Below are positions 1 through 6,488 of a stretch of DNA of 9,295 nt, in pieces (the first letter of the stretch is position 1; the number at the start of each line of letters is the position of its first letter). The stretch lies in the NCBI GenBank assembly GCA_025455895.1, contig JALOLQ010000139.1, forward strand, positions 1 through 9,295. Reading direction: 5' to 3'. Source of the DNA: Solirubrobacteraceae bacterium. Its GTDB lineage: Bacteria; Actinomycetota; Thermoleophilia; Solirubrobacterales; Solirubrobacteraceae. The notes beneath the pieces are model-generated. The model was not told the DNA's origin, made no database searches, and saw nothing but the letters and a program-made list of their open reading frames with translations. Made by a program: the position numbers and the translations under genes.

Positions 1-1077
1 GGCCTCGCCGGTGAGCTCGAGCGCGTAGCTGTCGGCGCGCGCCTCGATCCGGCGCGAGAGCTGGTTGGCGACGCTGCCGATCAGCAGCATCACGAGCGTG
101 AACGCCGCGATCAGCGCCGGCACCGAGCGCGCCGTCGGCGGCCGGTCGCCGGCGGGTGCCCAGGCGCGCGTCAGGCGCGCGACCGCGAACAGGCCCAGCG
201 GCGCGACGAGCGCGACGAAGAGCAGCGCCCGCGGCACGTCGCGGTAGCGCACGTGGGCGAGCTCGTGGGCGACGACGAGCCGCGTCTCGGCGGCGGGGAA
301 GTCCTCGAGCAGCGTGTCGTAGAGCACGACCCGCCGCGAGGAGCCCAGGCCCGTCACGTAGGCGTTCGCCGCCGTCGTTCGCCGCGAGGCGTCGACGACG
401 TACACCTCCCCCACGTCGACCCCGGCGCGCTCGGCGAGCGCGAGGACCTCGGTGCGCACCGGCCCGTCCGGGAGCCGCTCGAAGCGGTTGAAGATCGGAT
501 CGAGCACGAGCGGCCCGGCGAAGATCACGAGCGCGGCGACGACGCCGACGAGGCCCGACGCGGGGATCCACCAGCGCTCCGGGAAGCGCCGCATGAGGCC
601 CAGCCCGGCGGCGGTGGCGAGCGCCGCGAACCCGGCCCCGATCGCGATCGAGCGCGCGCTGTCCCACGCCCAGCCGCCCCAGGAGCGCGTGACGAGGCCG
701 ACGTCGATCGCGCGCGAGCGCATCCACGCCCCGAGCGGGAGCGCCACCACCGCGAGCGCCACGGAGATCCCCGCGCCGGCCGCGGCGCCGCGCAGCACCG
801 GGCGCCGGCGCGGCTCGCCGGGCCCGGCCCGGCGGGCGCGCACGACGAGGAACGCGAGCAGCGCCGCCTCGGCCGCCACTGACGCGCCGTAGAGCGCCAG
901 CTGGCCGGAGCGGAAGTCGGTCGCGCGTTCGAGCTGGGCCGGCGTGAACCAGTCGGCGACGTCGACGGGCGCCGGCTCGATCACCCCGGAGCGCGGGCGC
1001 AGCAGCAGCGCCGCCGCCTGGGCCGCGACGAGCGCGCCGGCGAGGGCGATCGGGGCGGCGCGCAGGGTCCTCCGCAC
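1..1077 (-). CDS. M48/Ste24-family membrane zinc metalloprotease (3' end outside window)
   Basis: The protein is an integral-membrane zinc endopeptidase of the CAAX-protease/HtpX-like M48 family; these cleave membrane-associated or prenylated peptides at the cytoplasmic face. I read 359 codons with no stop. Visible are several hydrophobic helices (about residues 7-26, 60-80, 98-118, 145-165, 180-200), the Ste24 signature around LDPIFNRFERLPDG, a VDASRRTTAANAYVTGLG stretch, the zinc motif HELAH (271-275), and the EARAD motif with the third ligand Glu345, close to the left edge. Family members are about 420 residues, so roughly 60 C-terminal residues are missing. I chose the GTG at 1077 because a TAGCGT hexamer ends 7 nt upstream, as expected for a leaderless transcript. 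An in-frame ATG at 1116 would add 13 residues and overlap the start of the divergent phosphoesterase gene. Family is secure; substrate unknown. Confidence 0.9.
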   Translation of the reverse strand, partial: MRRTLRAAPIALAGALVAAQAAALLLRPRSGVIEPAPVDVADWFTPAQLERATDFRSGQLALYGASVAAEAALLAFLVVRARRAGPGEPRRRPVLRGAAAGAGISVALAVVALPLGAWMRSRAIDVGLVTRSWGGWAWDSARSIAIGAGFAALATAAGLGLMRRFPERWWIPASGLVGVVAALVIFAGPLVLDPIFNRFERLPDGPVRTEVLALAERAGVDVGEVYVVDASRRTTAANAYVTGLGSSRRVVLYDTLLEDFPAAETRLVVAHELAHVRYRDVPRALLFVALVAPLGLFAVARLTRAWAPAGDRPPTARSVPALIAAFTLVMLLIGSVANQLSRRIEARADSYALELTGEA

Positions 1078-1084
1078 CGCCCAG

Positions 1085-1094
1085 ACGCTACCGT
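1085..1094. promoter_or_regulatory. Divergent overlapping -10-like boxes
   Basis: Two TAnnnT hexamers overlap here on opposite strands. TAGCGT on the minus strand (1090-1085) lies 7 nt before the GTG of the M48 protease, a leaderless geometry. TACCGT on the plus strand (1089-1094) lies 20 nt before the phosphoesterase ATG and would give a leader of about 14 nt without a visible Shine-Dalgarno. No convincing -35 was found for either. The two promoters could not easily be occupied at once. Assignment rests on position and hexamer only. Confidence 0.35.
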
Positions 1095-1114
1095 CGCTCT
1101 CCGGTCCACGCGCC

Positions 1115-1849
1115 ATGCAGGTCGCCGTCCTCTCCGACATCCATGCGAATCGTCACGCCCTCGAAGCCGTTCTGGAGGACGTGGAGCGCAGCGAGGCGAG
1201 CGAGATCTGGTGCCTGGGCGACGTCGTCGGCTACGGCGCCGATCCGAACGACTGCACCGAGCTGATCCGCCGCCACGCGGCGATCTGCCTCGCCGGCAAC
1301 CACGATCTCGCCGTGACGGGCGCGCTGTCGCTCGACGACTTCTCGCGCGGCGCGGCGCTCGCGGCGCGCTGGACGCAGGAGGTGATCGCGCCCGAGCCGC
1401 TGGCGTGGCTCTCGGACCTGCGCGCGGCCGGCGATCGCGCCGGCGTGCGGCTCTACCACGGCAGCCCGCGCGATCCCGTGTGGGAGTACGTGCTCAGCGC
1501 GCTGCTCGCCGACCTGTGCCTCGACGCGACGCCGGCGGAGGTCACCCTGATCGGCCACAGCCACGTCGCGCTCGCCTTCCACCGGCTCGAGGGCGAGAGC
1601 GCCACCGGCGAGCGGCGCCGCAGCGACGAGGAGCCCGCCGCCCTGGCCGGGCGCCGCTGGCTGCTCAATCCGGGCAGCGTCGGGCAGCCGCGCGACGGCG
1701 ATCCGCGCGCGGCCTGGCTGCTGCTCGATCTCGAGGCGGGAACCGCCGCGTGGCGGCGGACGACCTACGACGTGGACGGCGCGGCGGCGGCGATCCGCGC
1801 CGCCCGGCTGCCCGACTCGCTCGCCGAACGGCTCCAGTACGGTCAATGA
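1115..1849 (+). CDS. Calcineurin-like metallophosphoesterase (YfcE/metallophos_2 type)
   Basis: This is a 244-residue cytosolic dimetal phosphoesterase. All ligand motifs of the superfamily are present in order: DIH (Asp8, His10), GDVVGYG (Asp36), GNHD (Asn62, His63), YHGSP (His115) and GHSH (His148, His150), followed by the conserved NPGSVGQPRDG segment and a C-terminal LPDSLAERL helix. Length is normal for this subfamily. The ATG at 1115 places the first beta strand and DxH at the very N-terminus, as in homologs; longer in-frame upstream starts lie in the opposite-strand protease gene. Its TGA overlaps the ATG of the lipoprotein (ATGA), so the two are probably translationally coupled. The substrate cannot be read from sequence: phosphodiesters, dinucleoside polyphosphates or phosphoproteins are all possible. 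Being in an operon with a protein kinase makes a counteracting role conceivable, but that is inference. Confidence 0.9.
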   Translation: MQVAVLSDIHANRHALEAVLEDVERSEASEIWCLGDVVGYGADPNDCTELIRRHAAICLAGNHDLAVTGALSLDDFSRGAALAARWTQEVIAPEPLAWLSDLRAAGDRAGVRLYHGSPRDPVWEYVLSALLADLCLDATPAEVTLIGHSHVALAFHRLEGESATGERRRSDEEPAALAGRRWLLNPGSVGQPRDGDPRAAWLLLDLEAGTAAWRRTTYDVDGAAAAIRAARLPDSLAERLQYGQ

Positions 1850-2367
1850 CGATGCGCCTGGGCACCGCCCTCGTCCTCGCCCTGCTGCTCGGCCTCGCCG
1901 TCCCGTTCCTGGCGGCCTGCGGAGGAGGCGACGCCGGGCTGATCCCCGCGCAGGAGGCGAGCGCGCTCGACGTCGCGCTCGAGCAGGTCGGCGACGCGAC
2001 CGGCTCGGGCGACTGCGCCGCCGCGAACAGCGCCCTGCGCTCGGCGCAGAACGCGTTCGCGAACCTGCCGGACTCGACCGATCCGCGCCTGCGCGAGCGG
2101 ATCGGCGACGGGATCGCCCAGCTCGCGCGGACGGTGCCGCGCGAGTGCCGCGAGAACCGCCCGCAGACCACGACGACGACGACGGACACGCAGCCCACCG
2201 AGCCGACGACGACCGAGCCGACCACCACCACGACGACGACCACCGAGCCCACGACCACGACGACCACGACGCAGCCGACGACCACGACGACGGCGCCCAC
2301 GACGACCTCGCCGCCCGAGGACCCGGGCGGCATCAGCCCGGACGCCGAGCCCGGAGCCGCCCCGTGA
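1846..2367 (+). CDS. Secreted lipoprotein with Thr-rich C-terminal tail
   Basis: The 173-residue product starts with a short basic n-region, a hydrophobic segment (5-22) and a lipobox Leu-Ala-Ala-Cys ending at Cys25, followed by GGGD. It is therefore expected to be lipidated and held on the outer face of the membrane. Residues about 36-105 form a helical region with two cysteines (57 and 101) that could pair. Residues 108-154 are nearly all Thr with Glu-Pro, Gln-Pro and Ala-Pro interruptions, ending in an acidic Pro/Gly-rich tail; such Thr/Pro stretches are typical of wall-spanning or glycosylated linkers. The start overlaps the previous stop (ATGA); a second ATG at 1852 is possible. The stop overlaps the kinase GTG (GTGA). 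No family is recognised. Co-expression with a receptor-type kinase suggests a sensory or partner role, which is inference. Confidence 0.85.
   Translation: MTMRLGTALVLALLLGLAVPFLAACGGGDAGLIPAQEASALDVALEQVGDATGSGDCAAANSALRSAQNAFANLPDSTDPRLRERIGDGIAQLARTVPRECRENRPQTTTTTTDTQPTEPTTTEPTTTTTTTTEPTTTTTTTQPTTTTTAPTTTSPPEDPGGISPDAEPGAAP
2167..2307 (+). repeat. Low-complexity ACG/ACC (Thr) codon tract
   Basis: This is a run of ACG and ACC Thr codons interrupted by GAGCCG/GAGCCC (Glu-Pro), CAGCCG (Gln-Pro) and GCGCCC (Ala-Pro). It encodes the Thr-rich tail of the lipoprotein. Thr blocks of 6, 3, 8, 7, 5 and 3 residues can be counted. The mix of synonymous codons suggests protein-level selection rather than a pure microsatellite, but the trinucleotide periodicity could allow in-frame length changes. 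Confidence 0.75.
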
Positions 2368-3527
2368 GCGGAGCGCTGCTCGGCGGGCGCTACGAGCCGG
2401 GGCGGCGCCTGGGCAGCGGCGGGATGTCCACGGTCGTGCTCGCCGTCGACCGCCGGCTCGAGCGGCCGGTGGCGATCAAGCTGCTCGCCGAGCACCTCGC
2501 GGACGACGACCAGTTCGTCTCGCGCTTCCGGCGCGAGGCGCTCGCCGCGGCGAAGCTCGTGCACCCGAACATCGTGCAGGTCTACGACTCGGGCTTCGAC
2601 GAGGCCTCGCACCGCCACTACATCGTCATGGAGTTCGTCGACGGGCAGTCCGGCGCGCAGATCCTCAAGGAGCGCGGGATGCTGCCCGTGGCCGAGGCGC
2701 TCGGGATCGTCGCGCAGGCGTGCCGCGGCCTGGACTACGCCCATCGCGGCGGCGTCGTGCACCGCGACGTCAAGCCCGGCAACCTGCTGCGCTCCGAGGA
2801 CGGCGTCGTGAAGCTCGCCGACTTCGGGATCGCCAAGGCGGTCAGCGAGGAATCCTCGATCACGCAGGTCGGCTCGGTGCTCGGCACGGCCGCCTACCTG
2901 GCGCCCGAGCAGGCCACCGGCCAGGAGGCCGACGCGCGCTCGGACATCTACTCGCTCGGCGTCGTGACCTACCAGTTCCTCTCCGGGCGGCTCCCCTACG
3001 AGGCGACGACGCTCACCGAGCTGGCCCTCAAGCAGCAGCGCGAGGCGCCGGCGCTGCTCGACCAGATCAACCCCGAGGTCACGCCCGAGCTGGCCGCCGC
3101 GGTGGATCGCGCGCTGGCGCTCGACCCGCAGGACCGCTACGCGAGCGCCGAGGAGCTGCGCGAGGCGCTCACCGACGGGGCCCGCGGGATCGCCCCGCAC
3201 GCCCCGCCGCCGCATGCGGCCACGGATGCGACGAGCGTCGCCCCGGCGGCCACGCCGGTCCAGCAGCGGCTCCCGGTCGCGCCGGGCGCGTCCCGCCCGG
3301 CCGGGCCGCCCGCCCCGCGCCCGGGCGCGGTGCCCGCCGCGCGCCGGCGCCGGCGCCGGCTCGCCCCGCTGCTCGTCCTGCTGCTCGTCCTCGGCGGCGG
3401 GATCGCCGCGCTGGCCGTGGTCGCCGCCAACCAGAGCGAGACGGTGCGGCTGCGCCAGGTCGTCTACGACGAGGTCGACCGGACGGTCTCCGAGCTCCAG
3501 CAGCTCATCCGCCAGAACACGCAGTGA
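2364..3527 (+). CDS. Membrane-anchored Ser/Thr protein kinase (PknB-like, no PASTA domains)
   Basis: The 387-residue product is a Hanks-type kinase with a complete catalytic domain (about 10-270): Gly-rich loop GSGGMS (17-22), ATP-anchoring Lys39 in VAIK, Glu58, catalytic HRDVKPGN (133-140, Asp135), DFG (153-155), a Ser/Thr-rich activation loop (161-175) and APE (180-182). A Pro/Ala-rich juxtamembrane linker (about 282-326) ends in an Arg cluster (GCGCCGG repeats in the DNA), then one transmembrane helix (333-355) and a 32-residue extracellular tail with a helical SELQQLIRQ end. PknB-type kinases usually carry PASTA repeats outside; here they are absent, so ligand sensing would need another protein, perhaps the lipoprotein encoded just upstream. 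The GTG start overlaps the lipoprotein stop and places the usual short GGRYEPGRRLGSGG lead before the Gly loop. Confidence 0.93.
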   Translation: MSGALLGGRYEPGRRLGSGGMSTVVLAVDRRLERPVAIKLLAEHLADDDQFVSRFRREALAAAKLVHPNIVQVYDSGFDEASHRHYIVMEFVDGQSGAQILKERGMLPVAEALGIVAQACRGLDYAHRGGVVHRDVKPGNLLRSEDGVVKLADFGIAKAVSEESSITQVGSVLGTAAYLAPEQATGQEADARSDIYSLGVVTYQFLSGRLPYEATTLTELALKQQREAPALLDQINPEVTPELAAAVDRALALDPQDRYASAEELREALTDGARGIAPHAPPPHAATDATSVAPAATPVQQRLPVAPGASRPAGPPAPRPGAVPAARRRRRRLAPLLVLLLVLGGGIAALAVVAANQSETVRLRQVVYDEVDRTVSELQQLIRQNTQ

Positions 3528-3559
3528 GCGCGGGTTCGACGCGCGGGCGCGCACGGCGG

Positions 3560-3565
3560 TAGGTT
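3560..3565 (+). promoter_or_regulatory. TAGGTT -10-like box, leaderless geometry
   Basis: TAGGTT lies in the 44-bp gap after the kinase gene and ends 6 nt before the ATG at 3572. No Shine-Dalgarno is present in the remaining spacer. This placement fits transcription starting at, or within a base or two of, the initiation codon. It suggests the membrane-protein gene has its own promoter rather than relying only on kinase read-through. Confidence 0.4.
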
Positions 3566-3571
3566 GCCGCC

Positions 3572-4024
3572 ATGAGCAGCAGCGCCCCACCCGCCGAGGA
3601 CCGCAAGTCCTACCTCGACCGCTCCGAGCTCTCGATCTTCGAGTACCTCGGGATGCTGGCGGGCCTCGTGCTCTTCGTCTCGCTGTGGCTGCCGTGGTTC
3701 ACGACGGGGCCGAACCCGGACTCGCGGATCAACGCCGTCGGCCCGGACAGCAGCGCGAACGCGTGGGAGACCTTCGGGATCCTGCCCTGGCTGTTCCTCG
3801 CGCTGAGCGCGGCGCCGTTCATCCTCGCCTGGATCGTCGCGCGGCGCCACAAGCTCGACTGGCCCACGGGCGAGGTCACGATGGTCACCGGCATGATCGG
3901 CGTGGTCCTCGTGCTGTGCAACGGCTTCATCCTCGGCAAGCCGGGCTCGGACATCCAGATCTCGATCGCGATCGGCTGGTGGCTCGGGCTGCTCGCGTGC
4001 CTGGGGATCTTCGGCGTGATCTAG
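3572..4024 (+). CDS. Four-helix integral membrane protein, function unknown
   Basis: The product is 150 residues with a polar N-terminus (1-22) and four predicted transmembrane segments at about 24-42, 68-90, 101-121 and 129-150. A Trp/Pro-rich start of the first external loop (LWLPWF, 38-43) and a Trp-rich fourth helix (IGWWLGLLAC) are visible. The loop between helices 1 and 2 (about 43-66) is polar and Asn/Asp/Ser-rich. No catalytic motif is seen and I do not recognise a named family; small hypothetical membrane proteins of this layout are common in high-GC Gram-positive genomes. It lies 44 nt after the kinase gene on the same strand. Its stop is 4 nt from the convergent tgt stop. Being real is supported by membrane topology and codon bias; function is unknown. 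Confidence 0.8.
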   Translation: MSSSAPPAEDRKSYLDRSELSIFEYLGMLAGLVLFVSLWLPWFTTGPNPDSRINAVGPDSSANAWETFGILPWLFLALSAAPFILAWIVARRHKLDWPTGEVTMVTGMIGVVLVLCNGFILGKPGSDIQISIAIGWWLGLLACLGIFGVI

Positions 4025-4028
4025 CGGC

Positions 4029-5216
4029 TCACGGCGCGGCGCCGCCGAGCAGCGCCGCCGACTCCTGCGCCAGCGTGCCCGCGCCGATCGCCTCGCGCAG
4101 CCGCCGGACCACGCGCTCGACGAACGCGAGGTTGTGCAGCGTGATCGCCCGCATCGCGGTGAGCTCGCGGGCCTTCGTCATGTAGCGCAGGTAGCCGCGG
4201 GTCCAGCCGACCGCGCAGGCCGGGCACGGGCAGCCCTCCATCAGCGGCTCGTCGGAGTCCTTGAAGCGCGCGCCGGTGAGGTCCACCCGCCAGCGGCGCT
4301 CCGGATCGGGCACGAGCGCCATGCCGTGGCGCCCGAGCCGCGTGGGCATCGCGCAGTCGAACGTGTCGATCCCGGCGGCGACGCCCGCGACGAGATCGTC
4401 GATCTCGCCGATCCCGAGCAGGTGCCGTGGGCGCTCCGGCGGCAGCACGGCCGTCGTCCAGCCGACGACCTCGTGCATCTGCGCCTTCTCCTCGCCGAGC
4501 GAGCCGCCGATCGCGATCCCCGGCGTCCCGCGCGCGGCGACCGCCTGCGCGCTCTCGATCCGCAGGTCCTCGTGGACGCCGCCCTGGACGATCCCGTAGA
4601 CGAGCTGGCCGGGCGGGCCGTGCTCGGCATGCCAGGCCAGGCAGCGGTCGAGCCAGCGGTGGGTGCGCTCGGTCGAGCGCTGGGTGTACTCGCGGCTCAC
4701 GTGGAACGGCGTGCACTCGTCGAAGACGAGCGCGAGGTCCGAGCCGAGGTTCGCCTGGATCTCCATCGAGGTCTCCGGACCCATGAAGCGCTCCGAGCCG
4801 TCCCGGTAGGAGCGGTAGCGCACGCCCTGCTCCTCGATCGCGAGGATCCGGCCGGCGCGCTCCGAGCCGCTCGGCGCGCGGCCCTTGATCTCGTCGGCGA
4901 CCGTCCCGTGGCCCATCGAGAAGACCTGGAAGCCGCCCGAGTCGGTGACGATCGGGCCGTCCCAGGCCATGAACCGGTGCAGCCCGCCCTGCGCGGCGAT
5001 CCGCTCGTCACCGGGGTCGAGGTGCAGGTGGAACGTGTTCCCGAGGACGATCTCGTAGCCGAGCGCGGCGACCTCGGCCGGGAACAGCCCCTTGACCGTC
5101 GCCTTCGTCGCCAGCGGGACGAACGCCGGGGTGCGGATCTCGCCGTGCGCGGTGCGCAGGATCCCGGCCCGCGCGCGCGAGCCGGGATCGGTGGCGAGGA
5201 TCTCGAAACAGGTGAT
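4029..5216 (-). CDS. tgt: tRNA-guanine(34) transglycosylase
   Basis: This enzyme exchanges guanine-34 of GUN-anticodon tRNAs for preQ1 in queuosine biosynthesis. About 395 residues are present with all hallmarks: TDSGGFQVFSM with catalytic Asp92, VYGIVQGG (207-213), GGSLGEE (237-243), the nucleophile Asp287 in GIDTFDCAMPTR, and the zinc site CPCPAC (Cys329, Cys331, Cys334) with His361 in ITLHN. The N-terminus normally begins a few residues before the FEIL-type strand. Here no ATG, GTG or TTG exists in that place: the frame stays open far upstream inside the YugP gene. The coordinate given uses an ATC codon 2 nt after the YugP stop, which yields the expected N-terminus; a CTG further in (codon 20) would cut into the fold. 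An ATG at 5543 would add 109 residues that are out-of-frame YugP sequence. Product is certain, start is not. Confidence 0.95.
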   Translation of the reverse strand: MTCFEILATDPGSRARAGILRTAHGEIRTPAFVPLATKATVKGLFPAEVAALGYEIVLGNTFHLHLDPGDERIAAQGGLHRFMAWDGPIVTDSGGFQVFSMGHGTVADEIKGRAPSGSERAGRILAIEEQGVRYRSYRDGSERFMGPETSMEIQANLGSDLALVFDECTPFHVSREYTQRSTERTHRWLDRCLAWHAEHGPPGQLVYGIVQGGVHEDLRIESAQAVAARGTPGIAIGGSLGEEKAQMHEVVGWTTAVLPPERPRHLLGIGEIDDLVAGVAAGIDTFDCAMPTRLGRHGMALVPDPERRWRVDLTGARFKDSDEPLMEGCPCPACAVGWTRGYLRYMTKARELTAMRAITLHNLAFVERVVRRLREAIGAGTLAQESAALLGGAAP

Positions 5217-5218
5217 GG

Positions 5219-5902
5219 CTACGAGCGGTTGCCGAGGAAGACCATCACGAAATACAGCAGCTGCGTGAGGGCCGCGAGGGCGCCCGCGACGTAGGTCAGC
5301 GCGGCGGACTGGAGCACCTTGCGCACGCCGGCGCTCTCCTCCGGGTTGGCGATCCCCAGCTCGCGCAGCTGGATCCCGGCGCGCCGCGAGGCGTCGAACT
5401 CCACGGGCAGCGTGACGAGCTGGAACAGGACGACCGCGGCGTAGAGGACGATCGCGAAGATGATGAGGTTCAGCGCGCCGAGCAGCGCGCCGATCAGCAG
5501 CAGGATCATCCACGTGCTCGAGGCGAACGCGGTGACCGGCCACAGCGCGGAGCGGATGCTCATCGGCGCGTAGGACTTCGCGTGCTGGATCGCGTGCCCG
5601 ACCTCGTGCGCGGCGACCGCGGTCGAGCTGATCGTCGCCGCGCCGTAGACCGGCTCGGACAGGTGCACGCTGCGGGTGCGCGGGTCGTAGTGGTCGGTGA
5701 GCGCGCCCGGCACGGCCTTGACCGGGACGCCCTGGAGCCCGTTGTGGTCGAGGATCCGCCGCGCGACCTCGGCGCCGGTCATGCCGGTGTCCTCGGGGAC
5801 CTCGGAGTAGCGCGCGAAGGTCGACTTGATCTTGTGCTGGGTCCAGAGGCCGAAGACCAGCGGGACGCCCAGGCAGATGACGTAGAGGCCGAGGTTGCTC
5901 AT
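5219..5902 (-). CDS. YugP-type membrane zinc metallopeptidase (Zn_peptidase_2)
   Basis: The 227-residue product has an N-terminal helix (about 4-20), a soluble segment with the family's ARRILDHNGL and DHYDPRTRSVHLSEPVY motifs, and the zinc motif HEVGH (99-103) followed by AIQHAKSYAPM. Two or three further membrane helices lie at about 124-165, then comes the third-ligand motif VEFDAS (Glu168), then ASRRA and a C-terminal hydrophobic segment (about 200-223). This is the full layout of the neutral zinc metallopeptidase family named after Bacillus YugP; its physiological substrate is unknown. Length is normal. The ATG at 5902 is the first start in frame; a GGAG lies only 2 nt before it. The tgt coding frame begins about 2 nt after the stop, so the two are probably cotranscribed. 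Confidence 0.93.
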   Translation of the reverse strand: MSNLGLYVICLGVPLVFGLWTQHKIKSTFARYSEVPEDTGMTGAEVARRILDHNGLQGVPVKAVPGALTDHYDPRTRSVHLSEPVYGAATISSTAVAAHEVGHAIQHAKSYAPMSIRSALWPVTAFASSTWMILLLIGALLGALNLIIFAIVLYAAVVLFQLVTLPVEFDASRRAGIQLRELGIANPEESAGVRKVLQSAALTYVAGALAALTQLLYFVMVFLGNRS

Positions 5903-5930
5903 GGCTCCGTTCGGGGGTGGGGTGCTGAGG

Positions 5931-5936
5931 AGGATA
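5931..5936 (-). promoter_or_regulatory. TATCCT -10-like box upstream of the YugP gene
   Basis: TATCCT on the minus strand, 28 nt before the ATG at 5902, is the best -10-like hexamer in the 73-bp gap between the MarR gene stop and the YugP gene. The same hexamer occurs upstream of the VOC dioxygenase gene. No clear -35 was identified, and no strong terminator was seen in the gap; only a 4-bp GGCG/CGCC stem near 5948-5961. Confidence 0.3.
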
Positions 5937-5975
5937 CGAGCGCGAGAGGCGCCCGGACGCCGGATGTCCCGCCGG

Positions 5976-6467
5976 TCACCCGCAGCTGCCGGGGCACTGC
6001 GCGGCGCCGTCCGGCAGCACGCGCTCCCACACGTCGCCGAGCAGCTCCTGCTCCTCGGACGACAGGTGGTCGAGGAAGCAGCGGCGCACGCCGGCCAGGT
6101 GGGTGCGCCGCGCCGCGGCGAGCTTCGCCCGGCCGGCCTCGGTGAGCCGCGCGTAGGACCCGCGGCCGTCGGTCGGACACGACTCGCGGGCGACGAAGCC
6201 GTCGCGCTCGAGCCGGTCCACCAGGCGCGTCAGGCCGCTGCGGCTCAGCATGATCCGGTCGGCGAGGTCGTGCAGGCGGATGTGCCCGTCCTCGGCGTCC
6301 TCGAGGAACAGGAAGACCTCGTAGGAGGTGAGGGCCAGGCCGTGCTCGCGCTCGAGGTCCGCGTCCAGCTCGCGGCGCAGCGCCGCGTGCGCCCGCAGCA
6401 GGCCGCGCCAGGCCTGAAGCTCGCGGGGCGCGAGGCGTTCGCCGGATGTCGCGGAGGTGGTGGCCAT
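5976..6467 (-). CDS. MarR-family transcriptional regulator
   Basis: The product is a 163-residue winged-helix repressor of MarR type. An N-terminal dimerisation helix (about 13-42, rich in Arg/Leu) precedes the DNA-binding domain: LTSYEVFLFL (46-55), the helix-turn-helix with recognition helix SRSGLTRLVDRLERDGFV (75-92) and the wing with CPTDGRGSYARLTEAG (97-112); C-terminal helices complete the dimer interface. Four cysteines are present, at 97 (start of the wing), 130, 158 and 162; the last two form a terminal CPGSC. MarR proteins that sense quinones or oxidants often use cysteines, so these are candidates, though this is inference. The gene diverges from the VOC dioxygenase/esterase operon, the usual arrangement for a MarR repressor and its targets. 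A TACGGT hexamer lies 10 nt before the ATG. Confidence 0.93.
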   Translation of the reverse strand: MATTSATSGERLAPRELQAWRGLLRAHAALRRELDADLEREHGLALTSYEVFLFLEDAEDGHIRLHDLADRIMLSRSGLTRLVDRLERDGFVARESCPTDGRGSYARLTEAGRAKLAAARRTHLAGVRRCFLDHLSSEEQELLGDVWERVLPDGAAQCPGSCG

Positions 6468-6477
6468 GGCCGGGGCG

Positions 6478-6483
6478 ACCGTA
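6478..6483 (-). promoter_or_regulatory. TACGGT -10-like box for the MarR gene
   Basis: TACGGT on the minus strand ends 10 nt before the ATG at 6467. The same hexamer precedes the antitoxin gene at 7 nt. The implied leader is only a few bases. The 16-bp inverted repeat at 6489-6504 begins 5 bp upstream of this box, where a bound repressor would block RNA polymerase. Confidence 0.35.
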
Positions 6484-6488
6484 GCAGC

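Noticed and set aside
253..882. Plus-strand open frames across the M48 protease region
   Set aside because: They are Arg/Pro/Asp-rich with no motifs, while the opposite strand encodes HELAH and the Ste24 signatures without a stop.
944..1114. 57-residue N-terminal extension of the metallophosphoesterase
   Set aside because: Low-complexity Ala/Arg/Ser sequence antisense to the protease. Family members begin right at the strand preceding DxH, matching the ATG at 1115.
3341..3362. GCGCCGG short repeats as a structural or recombination element
   Set aside because: They simply encode the Arg cluster preceding the kinase transmembrane helix, the normal stop-transfer charge.
1665..3590. 641-codon open frame on the minus strand opposite the lipoprotein and kinase genes
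   Set aside because: The translation is Arg/Ala/Val-rich, with a run of Val/Gly mirroring the Thr tract. It has no recognisable domain and lies wholly antisense to genes with clear catalytic motifs, a usual artefact of very high GC.
5217..5543. 109-residue N-terminal extension of Tgt from the ATG at 5543
   Set aside because: It is YugP coding sequence read in another frame, Arg-rich and unlike any Tgt N-terminus. It was kept only as part of the open question on the start.
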